Shown: positions 15,122 through 23,508 of the stretch, in pieces
Numbering within the stretch: position 1 is the stretch's first letter
Layout: each line of letters opens with the position of its first letter
Assembly (NCBI GenBank): GCA_027066435.1
Contig: JAMONX010000009.1
Coordinates: forward strand, 1 to 56,887
DNA length: 56,887 nucleotides
Source: Campylobacterales bacterium
GTDB taxonomy: Bacteria > Campylobacterota > Campylobacteria > Campylobacterales > QNZT01
Direction: 5' to 3'
The notes under the pieces: model-generated
Databases searched by the model: none
The model's input: only the letters and a program-made list of their open reading frames with translations
What the model was told of the DNA's origin: nothing
Translations under genes and position numbers: made by a program

Positions 15122-16375
15122 ATGATACAAAGTGAGCTTTTTTTTAAAGATGATGATTTGCATGTAGATGATATAAATGAGCTTTATGATGCAATTGTCC
15201 AAGAGTATGAGAGAGGGGATGTAGGATATTATCTTTTACCTGAGTCAAAAGAGTTTGAAAAAATCAGAGCTTTTTGTGATGGTTATAATTTTGAAAAAAA
15301 AGGGATAAGAAATGTTGCAATTCTTGGAATTGGTGGCTCCTCTCTAGGTACAAAGGCGATTGAAAAGCTTCTATCTCACATAGAAAATAGAAACGATAAA
15401 AAACTACTTTTCTTTGAAAATGTAGATCCTGTTGAGATAGCACAAAATCTTGAAGGTTTAAAGTTAGAAGAGACATTTTTTATAATGATTTCAAAATCGG
15501 GTTCAACAATTGAGACATCATCGCATCTGAAGTATCTTTTAGAACATTTTAAATTAACTCTTCAAAGTGAACAATTTAGAGAACACTTTTGTCTCATTAC
15601 AGATGAAGGTTCGCCATTAGATAAATTTGGAGAAGAGTTTGGACTTTATAGATTTTATCTGCCACAAAATGTTGGAGGGCGTTTTTCAGTTTTAAGTGCT
15701 GTTGGGCTTTTACCGCTTCATATTTTAGGAGTTGATATAGAAAAATTGCTTCTTGGTGCAAAAATGTTAAAAGATTCATTTTTTGAAAAAAAAGAGGATA
15801 ACCTTTGTAAAAAAGCACTCTATTATGCAAAAAATCAGCAAAATATGCCTATAAATGTACTCTTCTCTTATACTTCACAGTTTAAATATTTTAATGATTG
15901 GTATGTTCAGCTTTGGGCTGAATCACTTGGCAAAATTAACAGAGATGGAATAAGAGTAGGGCTTACTCCCGTTGGATTGATAGGTTCTGTTGATCAGCAC
16001 TCATTTTTACAACTTATAATTGAAGGAGCAAATGATAAGAGTGTGACTATGATTAAGGTTAAAGATATGGGAATAGATTTGATAATTCCTGATATAAAAC
16101 TTCCACATCTTGAAAAAACAAATTTTATAAACACTCACTCTTTTACCGCACTTATAAATGCTCAGTGTGATGCAACGATGCAAAGTGTGCAAGAACAAGG
16201 TGTTGCTGTTGATTTGATAGAGTTAGATTCTCTTGATGAGGTAAGTGTTGGTTATATGATTTTTTATTATGAATTGTTAACTTCTTTGACTGGGCATCTT
16301 TTAAATGTAAACACTTATGATCAACCTGGAGTTGAGCTTGGAAAAGTGATACTTAAAAAGAAATTTGAAAATTGA
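15122..16375 (+). CDS. pgi: Glucose-6-phosphate isomerase
   Basis: Interconverts fructose-6-phosphate and glucose-6-phosphate. 417 residues, one of the short bacterial forms (E. coli Pgi has 549). Motifs seen: ILGIGGSSLGTKA, MISKSGSTIET, GGRFSVLSAVGLLPL, the conserved SVDQHSFLQ and the C-terminal QPGVELGK. In an organism fixing carbon and lacking an evident sugar diet, it likely runs toward glucose-6-phosphate, feeding glucose-1-phosphate and so the glucosylglycerate genes downstream. The stop overlaps the TTG start of the next gene. Confidence 0.95.
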   Translation: MIQSELFFKDDDLHVDDINELYDAIVQEYERGDVGYYLLPESKEFEKIRAFCDGYNFEKKGIRNVAILGIGGSSLGTKAIEKLLSHIENRNDKKLLFFENVDPVEIAQNLEGLKLEETFFIMISKSGSTIETSSHLKYLLEHFKLTLQSEQFREHFCLITDEGSPLDKFGEEFGLYRFYLPQNVGGRFSVLSAVGLLPLHILGVDIEKLLLGAKMLKDSFFEKKEDNLCKKALYYAKNQQNMPINVLFSYTSQFKYFNDWYVQLWAESLGKINRDGIRVGLTPVGLIGSVDQHSFLQLIIEGANDKSVTMIKVKDMGIDLIIPDIKLPHLEKTNFINTHSFTALINAQCDATMQSVQEQGVAVDLIELDSLDEVSVGYMIFYYELLTSLTGHLLNVNTYDQPGVELGKVILKKKFEN

Positions 16376-17115
16376 GTAGAGAGTATCTGATTTTTTCAGA
16401 TCTTGATGGCTCTTTGTTAAATCATGAAGATTATAGCTTCAAAGAGGCAAAGCCAATGCTTGATTTTATAAAGCAAAATGGTATTGAGCTTATTTTTACT
16501 ACTAGCAAAACTAAAAAAGAGTGTGAAACTCTTCAAAAAAAGATGGGAGTTTTTGCTCCTTTTATAGTTGAAAATGGTGCTTGTGTCTATTACCCTGATG
16601 GAGAGATAGATCTTTTAGGAATAGCGCATAAAGAGATAAAGACTTTTATAGATAGTGTTAGAGTTGAATTTAATATTTTATCATTTTCTAATATGAAAAT
16701 TGAAGAGATAATGGAGTATACACTTTTTGATTATGAACAATCAAAGTGTGCCAAAAATAGAGATTTTTCAGAGCCATTTTTGATTTATGATGAGAGAAGA
16801 TTAACGGAACTTGAAGTATTAGCAGAAGCAAATGGGATGAAAATTTTAAAAGGTGGACGCTTTTATCATTGTGTTGGTATAAATCAAGGCAAAGGTGAGG
16901 CAGTTAAAAAAACACTTATTAATTATCCAAATAAAATGACAATTGGTTTGGGAGACAACTATAATGATGTTTCAATGTTAGAAGTTGTAGATATCCCTGT
17001 GCTTATACCCCACCATGAGGGAAGATATATCGATATAGAGATAAGAAATCTTATAAAAGCACCACATAAAGGAAGTCTTGGCTGGAATGAAGCTCTAAAA
17101 AAGATACTTTTATGA
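16372..17115 (+). CDS. HAD-IIB phosphatase, glucosyl/mannosyl-3-phosphoglycerate phosphatase type
   Basis: 247 residues. HAD-superfamily motif I is FSDLDGSLL with the nucleophile and acid Asp residues, motif II TTSKTKKECE, motif IV GLGDNYNDVSML. The cap and overall pattern match mannosyl-3-phosphoglycerate phosphatases (MpgP). Next to a GT81 synthase the expected substrate is glucosyl-3-phosphoglycerate (GpgP role). MpgP-type enzymes often accept both sugars. The only usable start is TTG at 16372, overlapping the pgi stop as TTGA, so translation is probably coupled to pgi. It overlaps the glycerate kinase gene by four bases (ATGA). The substrate is inferred from context. Confidence 0.8.
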   Translation: MSREYLIFSDLDGSLLNHEDYSFKEAKPMLDFIKQNGIELIFTTSKTKKECETLQKKMGVFAPFIVENGACVYYPDGEIDLLGIAHKEIKTFIDSVRVEFNILSFSNMKIEEIMEYTLFDYEQSKCAKNRDFSEPFLIYDERRLTELEVLAEANGMKILKGGRFYHCVGINQGKGEAVKKTLINYPNKMTIGLGDNYNDVSMLEVVDIPVLIPHHEGRYIDIEIRNLIKAPHKGSLGWNEALKKILL

Positions 17116-18320
17116 TAGATGATATAAAAGAGATTTATAGTTACGCAGTTAATGGAGTTAAGCCTGAAAATTTAATAGGAAATAATAGATATTTAAAATC
17201 ACTAACAGATAAAAATATCTATCTTTTTGGTTCTGGAAAAGCTTCCGTTTCAATGGCTTTTGAGATGGAAAAACTTTTTGGAGATAAAATTATTGATGGA
17301 GTTGTTATCTCTCCTTATGATGATGAGAGTTTAAAGAGGGTAAAAGTTGTAAAAAGTTCGCATCCATTGCCCTCATATAAGAGTTTAGAAGCTGGTAAAA
17401 TTCTTTATGATAAATTAAGCTCTTTGGAAAAAGATGATTTTTTTATCTATCTACTTTCTGGCGGAAGTTCATCACTCATAGAGTTATTGCATCCTTTAAT
17501 TTCTCTAAAAGATTTGGAAGTTACAACAAATATTTTACTTCAAAATGGTGTACCAATAAAGGAGATAAATATCGTTCGTAAACATCTCTCTCTTATCAAA
17601 GGTGGACAATTAGGAGCTTGTACAAAAGCTAGCGGAGTTGTTTTAGTTATAAGTGATGTTATTGGGGATGATTTAGAAGCTATTGGTTCGGCCCCACTTT
17701 TTTTTGACAGCTCTACCATTTTAGATGCAAAAGAGGTGTTGCTTAAATATAAGTTATTTAAAAGGATTCCAAAAAGTGTAAAGGAGTTGTTTGAATACTC
17801 TTTGAACGAAACTCCAAAAGAGCCAAATAAAAATATTGAGCATATCATAATAGGAAGTAATAAAATTGCATTAAAAGAAGCTAGATGCAAAGCTTTGAGT
17901 TTAGGATACAGTTGTGATATTGTAACCGATTCGTTACAAGAAGATGTTAATATAGTAGCGAAGAAAATAGTAGAAACAATTTTACAAAGTGAAAAAGAGG
18001 TTCTTATATTTGGTGGAGAGTGTACAGTAAAAGTAACGGGAGATGGAAAAGGTGGAAGAAATCAGGAGTTAGTACTTAGAGTGTTAGAGCTTATAAAAGA
18101 GTATGAAAATATTACATTTTTAAGTGCTGGAAGCGATGGTATAGATGGAAATTCTAAAGCAGCTGGTGGTATAGTAGATAATAAATCATATAGAGGGGAT
18201 TTACCTGTTTTTTTAGAAAACAGTGATTCATACCACTATTTAAAACGAGAAAATAACCTTTTAGTAACAGGTGAAAGTGGAACTAATGTTATGGATATAA
18301 TGATTGCGATGAAAGGATAA
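17112..18320 (+). CDS. Glycerate 2-kinase (MOFRL/GckA family)
   Basis: 402 residues. The DUF4147-type N-terminal domain has LFGSGKAS, VVKSSHPLPS and LLSGGSSSL. The C-terminal MOFRL domain has GGECTVKVTGDGKGGRNQE and SAGSDGIDGNSKAAGG. This family phosphorylates D-glycerate to 2-phosphoglycerate with ATP. Here it can recover the glycerate released when the GH13_18 phosphorylase splits glucosylglycerate. It is unrelated in sequence to GlxK/GarK kinases. It sits in a coupled run: ATGA overlap with the phosphatase before it and 4 bases before the synthase. Confidence 0.88.
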   Translation: MIDDIKEIYSYAVNGVKPENLIGNNRYLKSLTDKNIYLFGSGKASVSMAFEMEKLFGDKIIDGVVISPYDDESLKRVKVVKSSHPLPSYKSLEAGKILYDKLSSLEKDDFFIYLLSGGSSSLIELLHPLISLKDLEVTTNILLQNGVPIKEINIVRKHLSLIKGGQLGACTKASGVVLVISDVIGDDLEAIGSAPLFFDSSTILDAKEVLLKYKLFKRIPKSVKELFEYSLNETPKEPNKNIEHIIIGSNKIALKEARCKALSLGYSCDIVTDSLQEDVNIVAKKIVETILQSEKEVLIFGGECTVKVTGDGKGGRNQELVLRVLELIKEYENITFLSAGSDGIDGNSKAAGGIVDNKSYRGDLPVFLENSDSYHYLKRENNLLVTGESGTNVMDIMIAMKG

Positions 18321-18324
18321 ATAG

Positions 18325-19542
18325 ATGTCTGATTTTTTTCAAAATGGTGTTATAACAACGATACCTCGTTTAGGAAATAGGACTATTGAAGAGTTAGAAT
18401 ATGAACTTTTAAAACTCTCAGAACGAAGAAACATGGTACTTATATTACCCGCACTTTATAGTGAATTTGAGACTACTTCTATGCAAGGTATTGTTTCTGA
18501 ACTTAAAAAAGTTAATTATTTGTATAGAATTGTTTTAGGATTAGATGGAGCTAATGAAGAACAGTTTGAAGAGGTAAAAAAGATTATGTCAGTCTTGCCA
18601 ACTCAAGTTGATGTTATATGGAATGATGGACCTAGAGTAATGGCTTTGAAAGAAGAGTTAAAAGAAGCTGGATTTCAAAGTACTGATATAAGAGGTAAGG
18701 GGTTAAATGTTTGGATGATGTTAGGTTTTGTACTTTCAGATCAAGATGCATATGCTTTTGCTTTGCATGATTGTGATATTGTTAATTATACCAGAGAGAT
18801 TCCTGCTCGTCTTTTTTATCCTATTGTGCATCCTGCTTTTGATTATGAGTTTAATAAGGGGTACTATTCTCGTGTGACAGATGAACTCCATGGACGAGCT
18901 ACAAGATTGTTTTATACTCCGCTTATAAAGTCTCTTGAAAAAGTTTTTGGTAAAAGTCGCTATCTTGATTATATGAGTAGTTTTAGGTATGCACTCTCTG
19001 GCGAATTTGCTTTTGTTAGAAGTTTGGCTCGTAGTGTGCGTATCTCTCCCACTTGGGGATTAGAAGTCTCAACTCTTAGTGAAGTTTATCATAACACTTC
19101 AAAAAAACGTATATGTCAATCAGAAATTATGCAAACTTATGAACATAAACATCAAGATCTAAGCTCTGAGGCTGGGGGAGGAGTCTCTAAAATGACTAAG
19201 GAGATTGCTGAAACTATTTTTCGTATTATGTCTCAAAATGGAGTTATATTTTCAAATTCAAAGTTTAAATCACTTTTGGCAACCTATTTTGAAGAGTCAA
19301 GACACGCTATAACTCAATACAGTTCTGTTTCATTAGTGAATGGTTTAAAGTATGATAGACAAAAAGAGATAGCTGCAATTGTAAAGTTTACTGACTCTTT
19401 GAGTATTGCAAACGAAGACTTTAACAAAAACCCGATGGGAGTTCCTGCACTCTCTGGTTGGACGGCTGTTAGATCTGTTTTGCCAAGCTTTACTTATCAG
19501 TTTCAAGAAGCAGTCATGCTTGATAAGAAGCAGAAGTTATGA
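18325..19542 (+). CDS. gpgS: Glucosyl-3-phosphoglycerate synthase (GT81 family)
   Basis: Transfers glucose from a nucleotide sugar to D-3-phosphoglycerate, giving glucosyl-3-phosphoglycerate. 405 residues. GT-A fold features: LPALYSEF (about 41-48), GLDGAN, the donor loop RGKGLNVW (about 123-130) and the metal-binding ALHDCDI (Asp149 and Asp151). The C-terminal half has WGLEVSTLSEVYHN, as in GT81 proteins. Mannosyl-3-phosphoglycerate synthases of GT55 differ in motifs. The neighbouring genes for the phosphatase, a glycerate kinase, a GH13_18 phosphorylase and GalU strengthen the assignment. Start with an ATG 4 bases after the kinase stop; the end overlaps the phosphorylase gene by four bases. 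Confidence 0.82.
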   Translation: MSDFFQNGVITTIPRLGNRTIEELEYELLKLSERRNMVLILPALYSEFETTSMQGIVSELKKVNYLYRIVLGLDGANEEQFEEVKKIMSVLPTQVDVIWNDGPRVMALKEELKEAGFQSTDIRGKGLNVWMMLGFVLSDQDAYAFALHDCDIVNYTREIPARLFYPIVHPAFDYEFNKGYYSRVTDELHGRATRLFYTPLIKSLEKVFGKSRYLDYMSSFRYALSGEFAFVRSLARSVRISPTWGLEVSTLSEVYHNTSKKRICQSEIMQTYEHKHQDLSSEAGGGVSKMTKEIAETIFRIMSQNGVIFSNSKFKSLLATYFEESRHAITQYSSVSLVNGLKYDRQKEIAAIVKFTDSLSIANEDFNKNPMGVPALSGWTAVRSVLPSFTYQFQEAVMLDKKQKL

Positions 19543-21224
19543 TAGAAAGATTAGTGACTCTTTATGGTAAGAGAGATGGAAAAAAAGCAGTAGATGAGAT
19601 TGAAAAACTTATCTCAAGGTATCAAAAACTTATAAAACCAGAGTATTATGAGATGAGTGAAAAAGATGTAATTTTGATAACCTATGGGGATCAAGTGATA
19701 AGACCTGGAGTTGAACCACTTTTGACACTTAAACATTTTTTGGATGATTATGTCAAAGATATTATATCTACTGTTCATATTTTGCCTTTTTACCCATACT
19801 CATCTGATGATGGATTTTCGGTGATTGATTATAAAGATGTATCTCCTAGAATGGGTTCTTGGAAAGATATAGAGAGTTTAAGAGAAAATTATAGACTTAT
19901 GTTTGACGGGGTTATTAATCATATATCTCAATACTCATTTTGGTTTAAAAGTTTTTTAGCAAATGATAAAAAATATAATAGCTTTTTTACAGAGGTAGAA
20001 TCTGGTATTGATTTATCAATGGTAGTTCGCCCAAGAACTCTTCCTTTAATTCATCAGTTTGAAGACCAAAACCATAGGCTTCGTTATATTTGGACAACAT
20101 TTTCTAAAGATCAAGTTGATTTAAATTATGCAAATTATAAAGTATTGATAGCGGTTTTAGATGCACTTTTATTTTATGTTCAAAAAGGTGCTTCGCTTCT
20201 TAGGTTAGATGCGATTGCATTTATTTGGAAAGAGATAGGAACCTCTTGCATCCATCTACCTAAAGCTCATATTTTGATACAGCTTATGAGAGAAGTCATT
20301 CACAAAGCTGCGAGTGAAGTAATCCTTATCACTGAAACAAATGTTCCACATAATGAGAATGTATCATATTTTGGAAATGGAGAAGATGAAGCTCAAATGG
20401 TATACAACTTTGCTCTTCCTCCCCTTATCGCTCACTCTATGTTAAAAGGAGATTGTAAAGCGATTACAAAATGGGCTAAAACCCTTTCTCTTCCAAGTGA
20501 TAAAGTTTGTTTTTTTAACTTTACAGCAAGCCATGATGGGTGTGGAGTTAGACCTGTAAACACTCTTATCAGTGATGAAGAGTTAAATGATTTGGTAAAG
20601 AGTGTAGAAAAAAGAGGTGGATTTGTCTCATATCGTGCAACAAGTGATGGAGGTAAAAGCCCATATGAGCTTAATGCTAGTTATATTGATATTATTTCAG
20701 ATCCAAAAGAGGAGTTAACTATTCGAGTCAAAAAGATGGTACTTTCTCAAGCGGTAGCTCTTGCAATGCCTGGAGTTCCTGGAATCTATTTTCACTCTTT
20801 GGTTGGTTCGACTAGTGATGTAGATGGAGTGAAAAGAACGGGAGTTTTAAGATCTATAAACAGAGAGAAATTGAACTATGATAATTTAAAAGAGGAGATG
20901 ACCCATATTGGAAGTTTGCGGAATATGGTTTATGAGAGTATAAGACATCTTCTTTTTATCCGAAAAAATGAGAAGGCATTTAATCCTTATACAAAGTTTA
21001 GTTTTATAGATATTGATGATGGTGTTTTTGCAATTTGTAGAAAATCGTTGGATGAAAAAGAGCAAATTTTTGCGATTCACAATTTTTCTGATAAAATGGT
21101 GGAGTTTACAATTCCAGATTTTGCTAAAAATAGTCTATATGAGCTTGTGAAAAATGAAAAATTAGATGATGAAATTATAAAAATAGAACCATATCAAGTT
21201 ATGTGGATAAAGGATAAAAAATGA
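19539..21224 (+). CDS. GH13_18 phosphorylase, probable glucosylglycerate phosphorylase
   Basis: 561 residues, an alpha-amylase-fold enzyme of the sucrose-phosphorylase subfamily. Seen: VHILPFYPYSSDDGFSV and MFDGVINH (conserved region I), nucleophile Asp224 in LLRLDAIAF with Arg222, acid/base Glu266 in LITETN, and the transition-state Asp333 in TASHDGCGV. The length and SDDGF motif fit GH13_18. Databases often call such proteins sucrose phosphorylase. The neighbouring GT81 synthase, phosphatase and glycerate kinase instead point to glucosylglycerate + phosphate to glucose-1-phosphate + D-glycerate, the reaction known for the E. coli YcjM-type glucosylglycerate phosphorylase. The stop overlaps galU (ATGA). 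Substrate specificity is inference. Confidence 0.78.
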   Translation: MIERLVTLYGKRDGKKAVDEIEKLISRYQKLIKPEYYEMSEKDVILITYGDQVIRPGVEPLLTLKHFLDDYVKDIISTVHILPFYPYSSDDGFSVIDYKDVSPRMGSWKDIESLRENYRLMFDGVINHISQYSFWFKSFLANDKKYNSFFTEVESGIDLSMVVRPRTLPLIHQFEDQNHRLRYIWTTFSKDQVDLNYANYKVLIAVLDALLFYVQKGASLLRLDAIAFIWKEIGTSCIHLPKAHILIQLMREVIHKAASEVILITETNVPHNENVSYFGNGEDEAQMVYNFALPPLIAHSMLKGDCKAITKWAKTLSLPSDKVCFFNFTASHDGCGVRPVNTLISDEELNDLVKSVEKRGGFVSYRATSDGGKSPYELNASYIDIISDPKEELTIRVKKMVLSQAVALAMPGVPGIYFHSLVGSTSDVDGVKRTGVLRSINREKLNYDNLKEEMTHIGSLRNMVYESIRHLLFIRKNEKAFNPYTKFSFIDIDDGVFAICRKSLDEKEQIFAIHNFSDKMVEFTIPDFAKNSLYELVKNEKLDDEIIKIEPYQVMWIKDKK

Positions 21225-22045
21225 TTAAAAAATGTCTGTTTCCAGCGGCAGGGTATGGCACAAGATTTTTACCAGTTACTAAAGCTATGCCAAAAGAGAT
21301 GCTTCCAATCTTGACAAAGCCACTTATCCAGTATGGTGTTGAAGAGGCGGTAGAGGCGGGGATGCATACGATGGCAATTATTACGGGTCGTGGTAAACGA
21401 GCGATTGAAGATCATTTTGATATATCTTACGAGTTAGAACATCAAATCAAAGGAAGTTCTAAAGAGCATTTATTAACAGAAATTCGAGACTTGATTGGAC
21501 AGTGTACTTTTACCTATACAAGACAAGTTGAGATGAAAGGTTTGGGAGATGCAATACTCAAAGGAAATGCACTTATTGGTGATGTACCCTTTGCAGTTGT
21601 TTTGGCTGATGATTTGTGTATCAACCAAAATGGAGCAGGGGTTCTTCAACAGATGGTAAAATTATATGAAAAGTATAAATGCTCAATTGTAGCTATTATG
21701 GAAGTGCCACAGGAGGAGATTTACAAATATGGTGTAATTGAAGGAAAAGAGATTGAAAATGGTGTTTATATGGTTTCAAATATGGTAGAAAAACCCGAAC
21801 CAAAAGAGGCTCCATCAAATTTAGCAATTATAGGTAGATACATCTTGACACCAGATATTTTTGAAGTGATTAAAAATACAAAACCAGGAATTAATGGAGA
21901 ACTTCAAATAACAGATGCTTTGATGAGTCTAGCAAAAGATGGAATGGTATTAGCTTATAAGTTTGAAGGTCAAAGATTTGATTGTGGAAGTGTGGATGGT
22001 TATGTTGAAGCTACAAACTATCTTTATGATTTAGAGAAGGAGTAG
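21221..22045 (+). CDS. galU: UTP-glucose-1-phosphate uridylyltransferase
   Basis: Makes UDP-glucose from glucose-1-phosphate and UTP. 274 residues. N-terminal nucleotide-binding signature FPAAGYGTRFLPVTKAMPKEM with the catalytic Lys, then KPLIQYGVEEA, VLADDL and the C-terminal GINGELQITDAL and FDCGSVDGY. The ATGA overlap with the phosphorylase gene makes it the last gene of the run. It can use glucose-1-phosphate freed by the phosphorylase and supply the GT81 synthase, closing a loop. A terminator hairpin covers its stop codon. Confidence 0.95.
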   Translation: MIKKCLFPAAGYGTRFLPVTKAMPKEMLPILTKPLIQYGVEEAVEAGMHTMAIITGRGKRAIEDHFDISYELEHQIKGSSKEHLLTEIRDLIGQCTFTYTRQVEMKGLGDAILKGNALIGDVPFAVVLADDLCINQNGAGVLQQMVKLYEKYKCSIVAIMEVPQEEIYKYGVIEGKEIENGVYMVSNMVEKPEPKEAPSNLAIIGRYILTPDIFEVIKNTKPGINGELQITDALMSLAKDGMVLAYKFEGQRFDCGSVDGYVEATNYLYDLEKE

Positions 22046-22056
22046 AGATACTCCTT
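22037..22056. terminator. Bidirectional terminator hairpin between galU and the barrel gene
   Basis: A perfect 8-bp inverted repeat AAGGAGTA / TACTCCTT with a GAGA loop, spanning both stop codons of the convergent genes. TTAAAATTT follows on the plus strand; the T-tract is weak. Confidence 0.55.
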
Positions 22057-22594
22057 AAAATTTGTACTCTGCTCCGAATGTAAGGTGATTCATATCATCT
22101 TCAAATTTCGTAAAATTTGAGTAAATTGCATAATTCTCATTGAAGTTATAAGTCATACCAACTCCTCCACTTAAGCTTATATCTGACTTGTCATTTATAT
22201 CAATGGTTCTAATAGTAGATTTTATATTTTCAAAGACGACACCAATACGAGGCTTTATACTTAGGTTGTTAATTCTCCAAATATATGCACCATATAGACC
22301 TAAAGTCCAAAAATCAACATCTCCCGCATTTTCGCCTAATTTCCACTGTGCTTTTGAAATACTTGCACTTCCTTCAAGTTCAAGTGCTATATCACTATAA
22401 AGCATTTTACCAGCATTTAAAACAACAGCCAAACCTTTTTCATCGTCAAGTGCTGAGCTAAGAATTTCTGGATTACCAGGGCTTTGTAAAGTTTGCATAG
22501 CAACACCTACGCTTACATAATCAATATAATTTTCCGCCAAAACATGTGTAGATATTGATACACTTGCTAATAACGCTATAACCATTTTTTTCAT
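22055..22594 (-). CDS. Outer-membrane beta-barrel protein
   Basis: 179 residues. The signal peptide reads KKMVIALLASVSISTHVLA with a likely cut before ENYIDY. The mature part alternates polar and hydrophobic residues as in a small porin-like barrel, with glycine-rich turns (GGVGMTYNF) and a terminal aromatic residue (FGAEYKF), the usual signal for barrel insertion. Size and layout recall the OmpW/OprF-N or opacity-type 8-stranded barrels. No specific function can be read. It is convergent with galU and divergent from ridA. Confidence 0.75.
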   Translation of the reverse strand: MKKMVIALLASVSISTHVLAENYIDYVSVGVAMQTLQSPGNPEILSSALDDEKGLAVVLNAGKMLYSDIALELEGSASISKAQWKLGENAGDVDFWTLGLYGAYIWRINNLSIKPRIGVVFENIKSTIRTIDINDKSDISLSGGVGMTYNFNENYAIYSNFTKFEDDMNHLTFGAEYKF

Positions 22595-22660
22595 AAATTC
22601 ACCCTCACTCTGTATTGGTACAATTATATAATAATAACTTTAAAATAATATTTAATTGGT

Positions 22661-22689
22661 TATAATTTTGCATATCTAAAGAATAAAGG
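22661..22689 (+). promoter_or_regulatory. -10 box and ribosome binding site of ridA
   Basis: TATAAT at 22661-22666, then AAAGG at 22685-22689 before the ATG at 22694. Confidence 0.5.
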
Positions 22690-22693
22690 TTAA

Positions 22694-23092
22694 ATGAAAA
22701 TGAAAATAGTTACAACAAATAAAGCACCTTCTGCTATTGGTCCATATTCACAAGCTGTTAAAGTCGGAAATATGGTTTACACTTCTGGACAAATATCTTT
22801 AACTCCAAATGGGGAGTTGATAGATGGAGATATACATGACCAAACAAGACAAGTTTTAACAAACCTTCAAAATGTACTAGAAGCTGCTGGTAGTTCACTA
22901 GGGCAGGTTGTAAAAACTACAATTTATCTTACTGATATGGATGATTTTATCCCTGTAAATACAGTTTATGCAGAGTTTTTTATAGAAAATTTACCTGCAA
23001 GAAGTACAGTTGCTGTAAAGACTCTTCCAAAAAATGTAAAGGTAGAAATAGAAGCGATAGCTGTAGCAGCTGAGCAAGGCTACAGCTTTTAA
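22694..23092 (+). CDS. ridA: RidA-family enamine/imine deaminase
   Basis: 132 residues, cytoplasmic trimeric enzyme hydrolysing reactive 2-aminoacrylate-type enamines. Family motifs: APSAIGPYSQAV, VYTSGQI, VVKTTIYLTDM and the catalytic Arg in LPARSTVAV, with EIEAIAV at the end. It has its own promoter and stands alone between the barrel gene and rplU. A second Met two codons in is an alternative start. Confidence 0.92.
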   Translation: MKMKIVTTNKAPSAIGPYSQAVKVGNMVYTSGQISLTPNGELIDGDIHDQTRQVLTNLQNVLEAAGSSLGQVVKTTIYLTDMDDFIPVNTVYAEFFIENLPARSTVAVKTLPKNVKVEIEAIAVAAEQGYSF

Positions 23093-23115
23093 TTAAATAT
23101 TAAATATAAATTGGA

Positions 23116-23158
23116 TATAATCGCGACTTGATATAAAATCAAATTAAAATTTAAGGAA
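23116..23158 (+). promoter_or_regulatory. -10 box and ribosome binding site of rplU
   Basis: TATAAT at 23116-23121 and AAGGAA at 23153-23158, eight bases before the ATG at 23167. An out-of-frame ATG at 23160 is not used. Confidence 0.55.
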
Positions 23159-23166
23159 CATGCAAC

Positions 23167-23472
23167 ATGTATGCAATCATCAAAAACGGTGGAAAGCAGT
23201 ATAAAGTTCAAGAGGGAGATTATTTAAATCTAGACCTAATTGACGCTTCCCCGAAAGACAAAATAGTTGTCGAAGAAGTTTTAGCAGTAAATGCTGGAGA
23301 ACTTATAATTGGTACGCCTTTTGTAGAAGGTGCAAAAGTTGAGCTTGAAGTGATAGCTCATGGTAAAGATAAAAAGATAATTATCTTTAAAAAGAGAAGA
23401 AGAAAAGATTCTAAACTGAAAAAAGGTTTTAGAAGACAATTTACAAGAGTTAAGGTTACAAAAGTATCTTAA
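23167..23472 (+). CDS. rplU: 50S ribosomal protein L21
   Basis: 101 residues, full length. Begins [14 protein letters not shown] and carries the basic [20 protein letters not shown]-binding stretch with RVTKVS-like end. It binds 23S rRNA domain I. In most bacteria rpmA (L27) and obg follow at once. Here the gene ends in a hairpin and a convergent peroxiredoxin gene, so the usual block is split. Confidence 0.97.
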   Translation: MYAIIKNGGKQYKVQEGDYLNLDLIDASPKDKIVVEEVLAVNAGELIIGTPFVEGAKVELEVIAHGKDKKIIIFKKRRRKDSKLKKGFRRQFTRVKVTKVS

Positions 23473-23479
23473 AAGTTTT

Positions 23480-23497
23480 GGGAGGTCTTCTCCTCCC
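23480..23497. terminator. GC-rich terminator hairpin after rplU
   Basis: GGGAGG / CCTCCC with a six-base loop, between the convergent rplU and peroxiredoxin genes; a CTTTTT run lies 8 bases further on the plus strand. Confidence 0.55.
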
Positions 23498-23508
23498 GTT
23501 AAACCTTT

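Noticed and set aside
18325-19542. Mannosyl-3-phosphoglycerate synthase
   Set aside because: Motifs (RGKGLNVW, HDCDI) and the length fit GT81 rather than GT55, and galU supplies UDP-glucose; mannose use is not excluded by sequence alone.
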